DNA from: Clostridium tunisiense TJ
Lineage (GTDB): Bacteria; Bacillota; Clostridia; Clostridiales; Clostridiaceae
Direction: 5' to 3'
DNA: 64,000 bases
Assembly: GCF_000300195.1 (NCBI RefSeq)
Contig: NZ_AMQH01000011.1
Span: 248,001-312,000 of the forward strand
Part shown: positions 8,986-18,435 of the stretch, piece by piece
How the letters are laid out: every line of letters begins with the position of its first letter
How positions within the stretch are numbered: position 1 is the stretch's first letter
Translations under genes and position numbers: made by a program
The notes under the pieces: generated by a model
What the model was told of the DNA's origin: nothing
What the model saw: only the letters and a program-made list of their open reading frames with translations
Database searches by the model: none

Positions 8986-9027
8986 AAAAGTCATATGTTA
9001 TCATGGCTATGGTAACATATGACTTTT
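8986..9027 (-). terminator. Terminator between hydrolase and lipoprotein genes
   Basis: Perfect 15-bp stem (AAAAGTCATATGTTA and complement) with 12-nt loop, 2 nt after the hydrolase stop. On the minus strand the second arm ends in TTTT and runs into more T. Confidence 0.85.
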
Positions 9028-9029
9028 GG

Positions 9030-9698
9030 TTAAATACCTTGAGTGTATATGGTATAAGTATTGCTAGATTGAATTAAGTCTATAGGAGATACTATTCCAC
9101 CACCTTGATTCAAATTTAGACCAGTCTTTGTTTTATAAGCCTTATATACTAATTGAGAGCAATAGAAACGAGCTGTAGTTTCTATATCAAGGAAATTCCA
9201 GTTATAAGCTGTTCCTCTATATCCGTAAGCATAATCTGCTGCAGATGCATCTTGGGTTGAATCAGTTCCAGATGTTGTCGCGCCATATACTGTATTATAT
9301 CTAGTATTCCATGTGTTAGAGTAAGTAGCGACACCTCCATCAGGGAATGATTCAACAGTAGTAGAGGAATTATAAACTATGCCTGCATGACCAACTAATG
9401 AACCGAATTTTCCATCTTTAGTTACTAAAATAACTCCTTTTCTTGTAGGATAGGATCCAGTTGAAGCTAGTGTTGGTATTTTAGTTCCATTGTCTGAAGC
9501 TTTATCAGGCAACACCATTTTGGACCTGTTTTCTTTAATTTGTTTATCTAGCCTTTCAAATTCTGCTAATTGTTGAGAAATAAATGTTTTGTCTACTTTT
9601 TCATTAACTTTGAGCTCTTGAGCGAAAGCTATATTTGTTGAGCAGGAAAGACATACCCCCAAAGTTAATATACTTGAAATGTACTTGAATTTTCTCAT
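9030..9698 (-). CDS. Secreted permuted-papain-fold (YiiX-like) cysteine hydrolase
   Basis: 222 residues with a Sec signal peptide (cleavage likely after AFA, residue 26), a short coiled region (35-60), then a domain with VGHAGIVYN (His104), VESFPDGG (acidic residue) and FYCSQLVYKAY (Cys180). The His-before-Cys order marks the circularly permuted NlpC/P60-like class (YiiX/YebB/DUF830 type). Such enzymes cleave peptidoglycan peptides or acyl/amide bonds; the exact substrate is not evident. Secreted to the cell surface. Confidence 0.8.
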   Translation of the reverse strand: MRKFKYISSILTLGVCLSCSTNIAFAQELKVNEKVDKTFISQQLAEFERLDKQIKENRSKMVLPDKASDNGTKIPTLASTGSYPTRKGVILVTKDGKFGSLVGHAGIVYNSSTTVESFPDGGVATYSNTWNTRYNTVYGATTSGTDSTQDASAADYAYGYRGTAYNWNFLDIETTARFYCSQLVYKAYKTKTGLNLNQGGGIVSPIDLIQSSNTYTIYTQGI

Positions 9699-9892
9699 AA
9701 TATTCTCTTCCCCCTTAAATATATTCCAATATAATTATACAATGTAATCAACTGATATAGTTCACTAATTTGGAAGTTTAACCAGTATTTAACACTACAC
9801 TTTAAATTCAAGTAGAGCTTATATAAAGGCACTGTTGTGCAACCTACTTAATTGTTAGCTGTCCAGCAACTTTATTTTTCCACAAAAAAATG

Positions 9893-9930
9893 GTGTGATA
9901 AAACTACTTTTTTAAGTAGTTTTATCACAC
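9893..9930 (-). terminator. Terminator of ric
   Basis: Perfect 17-bp inverted repeat (GTGTGATAAAACTACTT and complement) with a TTTT loop. On the minus strand it is followed by a short spacer and TTTTTTT, 65 nt past the ric stop. Confidence 0.85.
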
Positions 9931-9995
9931 TCACTTATACTTTAAGGTATGGATATTAATGTTTATTAAATAAAGGAGTTTTTTAATTTAAAACC

Positions 9996-10694
9996 CTATA
10001 TCATTTTAAATAACACACTGTTTTCTAAATAAATGTGAATAAATAAATCTTTCTCTAAATTATGAAGCTTATCATATACAAGTTTGAAAGTGGTGCATGC
10101 TCCTTCTGGAGCTTTGAAGTCTCTTGTGATTTGCTCCATTTCCTTAAGGATATCCCCTGCCGCATCATGCTCTTCTTCTGTTTCTTTTATGAACTTTTCA
10201 ATACCTTCCTTATACTTTTCATCTTTTGTGTTTTCAAAAGCTTTGATAAGTGGGAATAAATTTTCTTCCTCTTTTACTAAATGCTCTTCAAGCTCAGTTT
10301 TAAGAGCACCAAATAATCTATGAACCTTTAATAACTCTTCAGCATGGTGGCTAAAGTGAACCTTTAAAACTTTAAATAGTAGAGCATCAATTTCTCTTAA
10401 CTCTTTTTTAGTGAAATCATGATGTGTTTGCTCAATGTGTCTCATGAGCACCGTTGGCTTTTCTTTTCTCCAATCTCTATACTCAGCATTGGATTTTATA
10501 AATTTGTCATATTCCTCATTTAACTTTTCCACAATCACATCTGAATTTAAGCCTTTTTCTTTTAATGCTGCTCCTAAAGTGTCATGACCTCCACAGCAAT
10601 AATCTATTTTTAACTCGTTGAAGATTTCACTGGAGCCTGGAAAAATTGAAACTACTTCACCTAATTTTTGATTTATATTAATTATTCTTTCCAT
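9996..10694 (-). CDS. ric: Iron-sulfur cluster repair di-iron protein (Ric/ScdA)
   Basis: 232 residues. N-terminal ScdA_N domain with the diagnostic DYCCGG motif (Cys33-Cys34), then a hemerythrin-like four-helix bundle with His/Glu ligands in ROMH-type HH and HLVKEEENLFP segments. Family members (YtfE, ScdA, Ric) restore Fe-S clusters damaged by nitric oxide or peroxide. Monocistronic, with a CRP/FNR-type palindrome 124 bp upstream of the start. Confidence 0.93.
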   Translation of the reverse strand: MERIININQKLGEVVSIFPGSSEIFNELKIDYCCGGHDTLGAALKEKGLNSDVIVEKLNEEYDKFIKSNAEYRDWRKEKPTVLMRHIEQTHHDFTKKELREIDALLFKVLKVHFSHHAEELLKVHRLFGALKTELEEHLVKEEENLFPLIKAFENTKDEKYKEGIEKFIKETEEEHDAAGDILKEMEQITRDFKAPEGACTTFKLVYDKLHNLEKDLFIHIYLENSVLFKMI

Positions 10695-10817
10695 TATTAT
10701 TCCTCCTATTTTTTACTGTAATTTTTTCATTTTTTATTTTTACAACTAATAGTTTCTTGCTTTTTAGTATTTGTGTTTTCCTATGACTTTATTTTATATT
10801 TTTTTAGAAATATAAAA

Positions 10818-10833
10818 TATGATTTGAATCACA
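10818..10833. promoter_or_regulatory. CRP/FNR-type palindrome upstream of ric
   Basis: TATGATTTGAATCACA matches TGTGA-N6-TCACA with one mismatch. CRP/FNR-family regulators commonly control nitrosative-stress genes such as ric homologues; which member would act here is not visible in the window. The rest of 10695-10990 is AT-rich with no gene. Confidence 0.45.
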
Positions 10834-10995
10834 TTTTCAAAATAAGTAGTAAAATAAAAACTGCATGTCTTCACATAACTTTTAAAAAACTACAATTACT
10901 TATAATTCTTCACTTATATTTTAGAACCTACTATCTACAAGATTTTATTTAAACCTCTATAAATTAAGATAAGTTAAATTTCCTATAATAAAAAA

Positions 10996-11051
10996 GCCAC
11001 TAAAAAAACTTCCTTAGCACAATTTGTACTAGTGTTATTTTTCTTAGTAGC
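10996..11051 (-). terminator. Terminator of CPBP protease gene
   Basis: Outer GCCACTAA/TTAGTAGC and inner TAGCACAA/TTGTACTA stems with G-T pairs; a T6 run follows on the minus strand, 63 nt after the stop. Confidence 0.65.
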
Positions 11052-11113
11052 TAACTATACTTTTTAACTTATGTTTTTCACTAACTTATAGCTTTAAGCT
11101 TTAGATTATAATT

Positions 11114-11986
11114 TTATAATGCCATGGCTACATCAAAGAAACCATGTAGGAGTATACACGGAGATAATGATTTAGTCTTAAAATACAATTTTCCAAACAT
11201 ATACCCTACCATAGCCTGTGCAGCTGTAGCTATTAAAAAAGTCCAAGTTACTGTGCCAGAGCTTATTATAGGGCTCACTACATGACTTATCCCAAATATT
11301 ATAGCTTGTATAACATTACACTTTTCATCAGTTAATCGTAACCCCTTTAGCCCAGATATTAAGAAACCTCTATAAAGAATTTCCTCATAAAAACCTGGGT
11401 AACATGAATTAACAATTGTATTTATAATAAAACCTATAACAAACTTTCCATTAGCCATATTTTCAAAATGAATAGTTCTATTTGTAATTCCTACAATGTT
11501 AGTTACTATTTTAAAGGTTACATATAAAATAATAACAAATATAATGGATTTAAGTGTTAAGTTCCAATTATAATCACTAATTCTTATTTTAAAGAAGTAG
11601 CAAATGAAAATTGATAAGGTCAACACTAATGCTGCAATGAAAAAATGCAAAATATTAACTTCATTTCCAGAGTAATTGTTAATTCTAAATATGTTAGTCA
11701 TTATGACAACGCAAATCAGAAAAATAAATTCTAAAATACCAAATAGAATCAGAGCCCTTTTGTTCACATATATAGTTCTTCTTTCATCACCCCTAATAGG
11801 AAATAAATATACTATCCCAATTGTAACGGCTATAGCACCAGTCATAAGTAATGGATAAATTAATGGGCTTTTATAATAAGAATTGATATTATACCTACTA
11901 TAAAAATATAGGCATAAAAATCCCACTGTTAGAACTCCTAAATCCCACACTAGGGTACTTAAATTCTTTTTATTTAAATATCTCAT
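11114..11986 (-). CDS. CPBP family intramembrane metalloprotease
   Basis: 290 residues from the ATG at 11986 (GGGAGG upstream; the frame extends to a TTG in the preceding stop region without need). About eight transmembrane helices. The CPBP (Abi/CaaX) motifs are present: EEILYRGFL (glutamate pair and Arg), a later ISHVV His and the HGFFD His. Family members cleave prenylated or membrane peptides and in Firmicutes are often tied to bacteriocin immunity; the target here is unknown. Encoded 24 nt after an alpha/beta hydrolase gene. Confidence 0.82.
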   Translation of the reverse strand: MRYLNKKNLSTLVWDLGVLTVGFLCLYFYSRYNINSYYKSPLIYPLLMTGAIAVTIGIVYLFPIRGDERRTIYVNKRALILFGILEFIFLICVVIMTNIFRINNYSGNEVNILHFFIAALVLTLSIFICYFFKIRISDYNWNLTLKSIIFVIILYVTFKIVTNIVGITNRTIHFENMANGKFVIGFIINTIVNSCYPGFYEEILYRGFLISGLKGLRLTDEKCNVIQAIIFGISHVVSPIISSGTVTWTFLIATAAQAMVGYMFGKLYFKTKSLSPCILLHGFFDVAMAL

Positions 11987-12010
11987 AAAATCCTCCCAAA
12001 TTCTTATCAA

Positions 12011-12907
12011 CTACATATACACTAACTCTTTTATAGCTTTAATTACCTCATCTGGTCTAGTTTCATTTATACAGTGATTACTGTCTTTAACTATTCTAAA
12101 GTCACATTTATCGGATAATTCCTTTAATCCATGAGACAAATTTTGTGAAAGTCTCTCAATTTTTACTGCTTCTACTTTTGGTATTCCTTCAGCTACCATT
12201 TCACTGACAGAGTATTGCGGATCTTCAACTAACACTATTAACGGACATTTTGGAAAAGCTCCAGCCATCTTTATATTTGCTACATTATATTTTAAGTCAA
12301 GTATTTCCGAAAGTTGTGCTTTATATATTTCAGGTCTTACATAAAATTCCAAAATTTCCTTTTGAATCTCTATAGGAAGACTAAGCTGATTCGAAGATAG
12401 TTCCGGCTTTATCTCTTTCATCAATTGATCTCGAGTATACTTAGAGTACTTTTTCCATAAATCAATATACACTTCATCTGAGGTAGTTTCATTGGATATG
12501 GGAGTATCCAATTCATCAAACTGATTCCCTCTATTCATTGATGCAGATTCTACTAGCAATATACTTTCTACATAATCTGGATACAACCTTGCAAAATGCT
12601 GAACACACAAACCACCATAAGAATGACCTACTAATATAACCTTTTCTTTGATTCCAAGTGTGAGTAGTAAGTTATATAAATCTTTAGAGGCTATAAGCGT
12701 ACTACTTCCTTCATCGCCAATTTGGCTATTTCCAACTCCTGATCTGTGAATTGCAATAATTTTTGCATGTTGTGATATTTCTTCTATAATACTTAACCAG
12801 TGATAAATGCTTCCTCCCATTCCTGGCATAATAACAACATTCCTTTTTCCACTACCAGTGATTAAACATTCTAATTTTTTCTCTCCCACATCTATTAATT
12901 TAAACAT
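12011..12907 (-). CDS. Alpha/beta hydrolase
   Basis: 298 residues with the alpha/beta hydrolase fold: oxyanion segment PGMGGSIYHW, nucleophile elbow VGHSYGG (Ser96), and a C-terminal DSNHCI catalytic His. The central cap region is helical. No signal peptide, so intracellular. Likely an esterase, lactonase or thioesterase; substrate unassigned. Forms an operon with the CPBP protease gene downstream. Confidence 0.82.
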   Translation of the reverse strand: MFKLIDVGEKKLECLITGSGKRNVVIMPGMGGSIYHWLSIIEEISQHAKIIAIHRSGVGNSQIGDEGSSTLIASKDLYNLLLTLGIKEKVILVGHSYGGLCVQHFARLYPDYVESILLVESASMNRGNQFDELDTPISNETTSDEVYIDLWKKYSKYTRDQLMKEIKPELSSNQLSLPIEIQKEILEFYVRPEIYKAQLSEILDLKYNVANIKMAGAFPKCPLIVLVEDPQYSVSEMVAEGIPKVEAVKIERLSQNLSHGLKELSDKCDFRIVKDSNHCINETRPDEVIKAIKELVYM

Positions 12908-13077
12908 CTTTTATACCCCTTAATAAAATTTAAAATCTTGTCCACTTTCAACTCTAAATACCTAGCTATTACACCCTATCCCCTTGATAATAGGATGCAA
13001 AAGGACATCTAGTTCTTTAAATGTTTTCATTATCTTCAAGATAATTTATGAAACTTTATAATCTCCAAATACACTAT

Positions 13078-13857
13078 CTAGAGTAAAAAGTTCTCCTGTA
13101 TAAATCTTGCTACTCCATCTTCTTCGTTACTATAAGTAATATGGGTAGCAACTTGTCGCACTTCTTCAATTGCATTTAAAACGGCTACTCCATAGCCACA
13201 AGTTTTTATCATTCCTATGTCGTTATGATCATCACCAAAAGCTGCAATCTGACTTAAATCAATATTTAGATGTTCTGCTAGCTTAATTATGGCATAGTCT
13301 TTAGTAGCATCTTTATGAGCAAACCTACACAAATTTTCACCAGTATAAGTAAGAAAGCTACACTCAGAATACTTAGCAGCTAATTCTAGAGCAGATTTCT
13401 TATTATAAGCTTCTACTGTAATTTTAAAGGTTGGACAATTTAGTGATATCTCAAAGTTATTGTATGCAACATCATTATAGCTTCCATCACTTTCTAATAA
13501 CTCTCTACTGTTGGAGTAATTGCCCATTTCTGTTACCACAGATACATATTCAAAATCTGCATGCTGTACACATTCTTTTATTAGCTCATCAGAGGTTGAA
13601 GGTGACAACATGGATTTGTAAATTATATCTTCATTATGCCTTGCCAGTGCACCTCCATTTGTTATAACAATATCAGGTTTTATTATATCTATGTATCTTT
13701 TGGCAGCCCTATCTGAACGTGCAGTTGCAATTGCAATACTAATTCCTTGTTCTTTACACTTTTTTAGGGTTTCTAAAGTAAAATCAGATATACTTTTATC
13801 CCCTTTTAGCAAGGTTTGATCTAAGTCTGTTATAATTAACTTCACCTTTTTATTCAT
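13078..13857 (-). CDS. Cof-type HAD phosphatase (copy 1)
   Basis: 259 residues, HAD superfamily type IIB. Motif I is ITDLDQTLL (Asp nucleophile and acid), motif II IATARS, motif III Lys in the C-terminal part and motif IV AFGDDHNDIGM. Dephosphorylates small sugar or cofactor phosphates. Starts 4 nt after the esterase gene stop, so co-transcribed with it. It is strikingly similar to the HAD gene at 16543-17322: the last 32 residues are identical while the cap domain (about 90-150) differs. Confidence 0.88.
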   Translation of the reverse strand: MNKKVKLIITDLDQTLLKGDKSISDFTLETLKKCKEQGISIAIATARSDRAAKRYIDIIKPDIVITNGGALARHNEDIIYKSMLSPSTSDELIKECVQHADFEYVSVVTEMGNYSNSRELLESDGSYNDVAYNNFEISLNCPTFKITVEAYNKKSALELAAKYSECSFLTYTGENLCRFAHKDATKDYAIIKLAEHLNIDLSQIAAFGDDHNDIGMIKTCGYGVAVLNAIEEVRQVATHITYSNEEDGVARFIQENFLL

Positions 13858-13861
13858 ATTC

Positions 13862-14866
13862 TTACTCCTTAATAAAACTTAAAGCCCTATCCAGCTTTAA
13901 ATCTAAATCCTCTGGATACCAATGACCTATTCCACTATTAATATAATATTCATAGGGAACTTTCAACTTGTTAAATCTATTCACCATATCTTCTAGATTT
14001 TCAACTGGAAGATCTTTCTCCCCTTCCAGCAGTACCCATCTTACTCCTCTTTTGATAGAAGCATTGATATTTTCCTCAGAGAACCTATTTGTTTTTAGTG
14101 AGCAACATAAAGCTACAACTCCATTTATAGGAATTACATTAGTTAGGGTAATGTCTACAGCTGCAATAGCTCCCCCTGAAAATCCACCAATTATAACTTG
14201 GGTTTCATCCACAGAATACTGCTTGGACACTAAGTCATAACAAGCTTTAAGCTCTTCATATAAGTTATCATAGGTTTTCTTTATACTTGTTTCATCATCC
14301 CTTGAATCATTTTCAAGTATTGCATTGTTCTTAATCCAACCATAACTATTATGTCTTAATATTTGAGATGATTGAATATAAACTACAATATAGCCTTTAC
14401 CTAGAAGATAATTTGGTTTCCAATACTTCTTATGGTATTCTAAATTGTCACCATCCCCATGTAGATTAAAGAATAGTGGATACTTCTTTTCTTCTGGATA
14501 GCCTTCTGGAGTATGGACCTCATACTTAAATTTAGCTTGTTTTTGTGCTTCAATTAGTAATAAATCATTGTTTTTCTTTAACTCTTTATATTCCTCATAA
14601 TCCTTTAAAGCTTCAAACCAGTATAATGGACATAGGAATTTTTTCTCAATCATATATTTAAGTGTTTCAATAGTTATATCATATTTTTTACTGCTATAAG
14701 CAAACCAACACTTATCAAACATAATTGTATAAAGATTTTTTTCTATTTCTTCCCTTGGTAGACTTTCTAATCCCTGTTGTAATATTAATAAGGCTTCTTC
14801 GTATTTTTCTTCTTCCTCTAATTGGTAATATGCTTCACTAAGCTTCTCAAAACTTATATATCTCAT
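13862..14866 (-). CDS. Alpha/beta hydrolase (esterase/dienelactone-like) with helical N-terminus
   Basis: 334 residues from the ATG at 14866. Three ATGs precede in a tandem ATGGAGAAAATT repeat, each providing a GGAG site for the next ATG; the last is taken. Residues 1-110 are helical and TPR-like (KYEEALLILQQGLES). The hydrolase part has an oxyanion segment FNLHGDGDN, nucleophile GGFSGGAIA (Ser about 230) and terminal SGIGHWYPED His. Intracellular esterase-type enzyme, substrate unknown. Confidence 0.78.
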   Translation of the reverse strand: MRYISFEKLSEAYYQLEEEEKYEEALLILQQGLESLPREEIEKNLYTIMFDKCWFAYSSKKYDITIETLKYMIEKKFLCPLYWFEALKDYEEYKELKKNNDLLLIEAQKQAKFKYEVHTPEGYPEEKKYPLFFNLHGDGDNLEYHKKYWKPNYLLGKGYIVVYIQSSQILRHNSYGWIKNNAILENDSRDDETSIKKTYDNLYEELKACYDLVSKQYSVDETQVIIGGFSGGAIAAVDITLTNVIPINGVVALCCSLKTNRFSEENINASIKRGVRWVLLEGEKDLPVENLEDMVNRFNKLKVPYEYYINSGIGHWYPEDLDLKLDRALSFIKE

Positions 14867-15129
14867 AATTTTCTCCATAATTTTCTCCATAATTAATTCA
14901 ATTATATTTTTATATAACACAGAAACTTAATAGCTTTCATTAAATAGTAAACAAGTTCATTTTGAAGAGCTACTTTTGAAGCCAATTTATCCCAAATAAA
15001 TGGAATTTGTTACACCACAGCAACTTACCTAGGCTGATCACCTACCACTTAAAGAGGATGATAGACTTGAAGCTTTCAAAATGTTGTTAAAGAAATTTAA
15101 CTTTAAGTTACTATATTTTGATACTATTA

Positions 15130-15741
15130 CTACTTTTTCTTCAGTATATAATCTATATAACCCGATGTGTATTCAATGTCCTCTATAACTCTTTTTACTA
15201 ATCTCTTTTCCTTATAAATAATGTTAAATCCAGTAAGGTATTGTTCGACTTCAGCTTCTTTATAATGACTATATAAAACCTCTTCACCTTCTTCATTGTG
15301 CATAAATTCCCCCTGTCTGATTTCAACTCCCTTACCAAAAGAGTCACATTCCTCACTTAAAAAGTTCACATAGCACAACCCACCAGGTTTTAGCACTCTT
15401 AAAAACTCTTCTAAAGCAATACTAAATTCGTCTTTACTCATGTGAACAGAAGTATTATAGGAGAATAAAAAGCTAAAAAACTCAGCTTCGAAAGGAATTT
15501 TTGTCATATCTCCCTTTATAATATTTAAATCTATTTTATTAGTCTTACAAAAAACTTCAGCCTTTTTCAGCTGTGAATGGGACACTTCAATACCATAAGT
15601 TTTATAATTAAACTCATAAAAAAGTGATAAGGGCGGATTACTTCCACCAGCACCACAATCAAGAACTATTTTTTCATGAGGACTTGAGTTACAGTACTTT
15701 AAAAAATTATATAGTGGAAAGGCGTTTATAAGCTTATGCAT
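15130..15741 (-). CDS. Class I SAM-dependent methyltransferase
   Basis: 203 residues from the ATG at 15741 (AAGGAG 9 nt upstream; a TTG 21 bases earlier overlaps that site and the previous gene). Motif I is VLDCGAGGSNPP, post-I acidic residue in GIEVS, motif II region FLFSYNTSVHM and motif III LRVLKPGGLCYV. A UbiE-like small-molecule methyltransferase; acceptor unknown. Co-transcribed with the GNAT gene upstream (13-nt gap). Confidence 0.85.
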   Translation of the reverse strand: MHKLINAFPLYNFLKYCNSSPHEKIVLDCGAGGSNPPLSLFYEFNYKTYGIEVSHSQLKKAEVFCKTNKIDLNIIKGDMTKIPFEAEFFSFLFSYNTSVHMSKDEFSIALEEFLRVLKPGGLCYVNFLSEECDSFGKGVEIRQGEFMHNEEGEEVLYSHYKEAEVEQYLTGFNIIYKEKRLVKRVIEDIEYTSGYIDYILKKK

Positions 15742-15754
15742 AATTACATTCTCC

Positions 15755-16300
15755 TTACACAATATCCTTTTGAAGTATAGCCATTATAATTCCATCTTCA
15801 AGCTTACCTTTAATTAAATCTCTTTCTCTTACAACACCTTCTTTTGTGAAATTTAATTTCTCAAGTACCTTTACTGAGGCATCATTTCCTGGTGTAATAA
15901 AAGCTTCAATTCGATTTAAATTCATTTCACTTAGTCCGAATTTAACTACTGCCCCAACAGCTTCTGTGGCATATCCTTTATTCCATTGATCTTGAGCTAA
16001 GTCATATCCAATTTCAGCCCTACGAGCTCCATCATCAAAATCACCTAAACAACATATGCCTACTAGCTCCTTTGTATCTTTTAACTCTATTCCCCAAGTT
16101 ATCTCTTCTCCAGCTTCAAATTCTTCTTTATATCTTTTTATAAATTTCACTGCATCCTCTTCAGATTCTATAGGGCTAAACCAATCATATTTTGCAACCT
16201 CTGGGTCACTAAATACTTTGTAGATTCCTTCTACATCATTTTCATTGACTTCTCTTAAAATTAGTCTATTAGTTTTAATTTCATTTATTGTTTCAATCAT
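15755..16300 (-). CDS. GNAT N-acetyltransferase (RimJ/RimL type)
   Basis: 181 residues, whole-length RimJ/RimL-like GNAT: TNRLILREVNENDVEGIYKVF start, acetyl-CoA loop QWNKGYATEA and the NRIEAFITPGNDASVKVLEKLNF core. Could acetylate protein N-termini, polyamines or antibiotics; the acceptor is not predictable. Good AGGGGGAAG site before the ATG. Confidence 0.88.
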   Translation of the reverse strand: MIETINEIKTNRLILREVNENDVEGIYKVFSDPEVAKYDWFSPIESEEDAVKFIKRYKEEFEAGEEITWGIELKDTKELVGICCLGDFDDGARRAEIGYDLAQDQWNKGYATEAVGAVVKFGLSEMNLNRIEAFITPGNDASVKVLEKLNFTKEGVVRERDLIKGKLEDGIIMAILQKDIV

Positions 16301-16457
16301 TTTTACTTCCCCCTTTTAAACCATACAATACTTTGTAATACTCTTTTAAAATTATTGCTACTGACTTTTTTGCTAATTAGCTTTTACATAAAACCTGGGC
16401 TACTATTAGCGATAATTAAGGCATCTTCAAAAAATAAATAATTCAGTATTCTCGCCT

Positions 16458-16503
16458 ATTTTGAGTTATACTACGTCAATAGGTTCCTTATCTAACTCAA
16501 AAT
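16458..16503. repeat. 11-bp inverted repeat
   Basis: ATTTTGAGTTA at 16458-16468 and its complement at 16493-16503, with an inner CCTATT/AATAGG pairing. No T-run follows, so it is not a clear terminator although it lies just past the HAD gene. Confidence 0.5.
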
Positions 16504-16542
16504 ATCCTTCACATCTTTGACTTGTTATTTACTTTTAGATGC

Positions 16543-17322
16543 CTAAAGCAAAAAGTTCTCCTGTATAAACCTTGCCACTCCATCTTCTTCATTGCTATAA
16601 GTAATGTGGGTAGCAACCTGTCGCACTTCTTCAATTGCATTTGAAACTGCAACTCCGTAGCCACAAGTTTTCAGCATATCTATGTCGTTATAATCATCTC
16701 CAAAAGCTGCAACCTGGCTTAAATCAGTATTTAAATGTTCTGCTAGCTTAATTATGGCATAGTCTTTAGTAGCATTTTTGTGGGCAAATCTACACCATGG
16801 TTCCCCACTATAAGCAAGAAAACTGCACTCAGAATACTTAGTTGCTAACTCAAGGGCTGCCTTATTATTGAAAGCTTCAACTGTTATTTTAAAGGTTTCA
16901 CAATCTAGTGATTCTTCATAAGTATTATATATAGCATGATCGTAATCCACACCATTTTTTAATAAGTTTGGGCTATTGGAGAAATAGCCCATTTCCGTTT
17001 CTACAGTTACTTCTCCAATGTCTGTATGCAGTACACAATCTTTTATTAATGCCTCCGATACTAAAGGTGATAGCATAGACCTATAAATTACTTCCCCATT
17101 ATGCTTTGCTAGTGCTCCTCCATTTGAAATCACAATATCAGGTTTAATTAAATCTATATATCTTTTTGCCGCTCTTTCTGAACGTGCTGTTGCAATTGCA
17201 ATGTTAATCCCTTGCTCTTTACATTTTTTAATTATATCTAAAGTATACTGAGATATACTTTTATCTCCTTTTAATAATGTTTGATCTAAATCTGTTATAA
17301 TTAGCTTCACTTTCTTCTCCAT
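16543..17322 (-). CDS. Cof-type HAD phosphatase (copy 2)
   Basis: 259 residues from the ATG at 17322 (GGGAGG upstream; the in-frame TTG at 17337 lies within the site). Same HAD type IIB motifs as copy 1: ITDLDQTLL, IATARS, AFGDDYNDIDM. Amino-acid identity to copy 1 is high at both ends and low in the cap domain, which selects substrate in this family, suggesting duplication with a changed substrate. Monocistronic. Confidence 0.88.
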   Translation of the reverse strand: MEKKVKLIITDLDQTLLKGDKSISQYTLDIIKKCKEQGINIAIATARSERAAKRYIDLIKPDIVISNGGALAKHNGEVIYRSMLSPLVSEALIKDCVLHTDIGEVTVETEMGYFSNSPNLLKNGVDYDHAIYNTYEESLDCETFKITVEAFNNKAALELATKYSECSFLAYSGEPWCRFAHKNATKDYAIIKLAEHLNTDLSQVAAFGDDYNDIDMLKTCGYGVAVSNAIEEVRQVATHITYSNEEDGVARFIQENFLL

Positions 17323-17606
17323 ATTTGCCTCCCTCAATAAAATTATTTAATGCTTACCTTCTCTTACTAAACATTAAACAAATTCATTTTCAGCATTGCT
17401 TTCAATGGACATTTAACTTTAATGAAGTCATATGTGAGTATCATTCTCTCAAAATTCTAAAACTCTTCTATGACCAAAGTACCACAGCTAAGTTTGTTGT
17501 ATAACTCTACAATCTTAGGACTTAATAATTTCACCATATTATATCCCCCATTAATGTGCAGTATTCTTATTTAACTAAGAATATCCTTAATTATTGCATT
17601 TAAGGT

Positions 17607-18194
17607 TTATTCTTCGAAACACTTGTATTTACTATTATTTTTAGTTGTGCCTAGTATTACCCTATCCTCGTATTCATTAGTTCTCGTGTTATAAGCAGCT
17701 TCCTTTTTCATTCCTTCTTGTTTAAAGCCTAACTTCTCACACAACTTTATTGAAGCAATATTCTCTGGATGTACTGATGCTTCAATTCTATTTAAATCCA
17801 TAACTTGAAAGGCAAATTTAAGAACTTCTTCTCCTACTTCCCCCATAATGTTTTGGCTCCAGTATGCTTTGTTAATCATAAAGCCTATTTCTCCTTGAGA
17901 ATTACACTCATTAAAACTATGTAACGTAATTAGGCCTACAACATTATCCTGGTCCCTTGTAGCAATGCACCATCTAATAAATTTTTTATTTTCAAATCCT
18001 CTCAAAAAGGCTTGTACAGATTTTTGAGCTTGCTCCATTGTTTGCATAACTCCCATTTGTTGATATTTTACTGTATCATCATCTGAATATATTTCATATA
18101 TTGCTAAATAGTCTTTTTCCTGCACTTCCCTTAAAATAAATCTTTTACTCTCTAGATTTGGAAATTCATTGAAATCAAATTTAATTAGTCCCAT
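17607..18194 (-). CDS. GNAT N-acetyltransferase (RimJ/RimL type)
   Basis: 195 residues from the ATG at 18194 (AGAGGTG upstream). RimJ/RimL fold with ESKRFILREVQEKDYLAIYEIY and NRIEASVHPENIASIKLCEKLGF. The acetyl-CoA loop, normally R/Q-x-x-G-x-G/A, reads SQNIMGEV, a weak match, so activity is less certain than for its neighbours. Confidence 0.82.
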   Translation of the reverse strand: MGLIKFDFNEFPNLESKRFILREVQEKDYLAIYEIYSDDDTVKYQQMGVMQTMEQAQKSVQAFLRGFENKKFIRWCIATRDQDNVVGLITLHSFNECNSQGEIGFMINKAYWSQNIMGEVGEEVLKFAFQVMDLNRIEASVHPENIASIKLCEKLGFKQEGMKKEAAYNTRTNEYEDRVILGTTKNNSKYKCFEE

Positions 18195-18376
18195 ATATTT
18201 CACCTCTTCCATACAACATGTAGTTAAATTATATCATAATTTACATTTTATTCTATGTAACTTATTAATTTTTACAATGTTCATTGTTTTTTGTCATTAT
18301 CGTTATATCAGAAAAAATATTTACTGATGGCTTCTATCAATGATTTAAGCCCATATTCCATCTATATTCCAAAACA

Positions 18377-18414
18377 AAACACCATAAAATTCATTGCTGA
18401 ATATTACAGTGTTT
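18377..18414 (-). terminator. Hairpin terminator, member C of a repeat family
   Basis: AAACAC/GTGTTT-ended hairpin with an inner TCATTGCTGAATATTAC segment; on the minus strand TTTTGTTTT follows. It sits 21 nt past a GNAT gene stop and resembles the hairpins at 59526-59561 and 61955-61992. Confidence 0.6.
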
Positions 18415-18435
18415 AAACTAATTCTTACTTTAATT

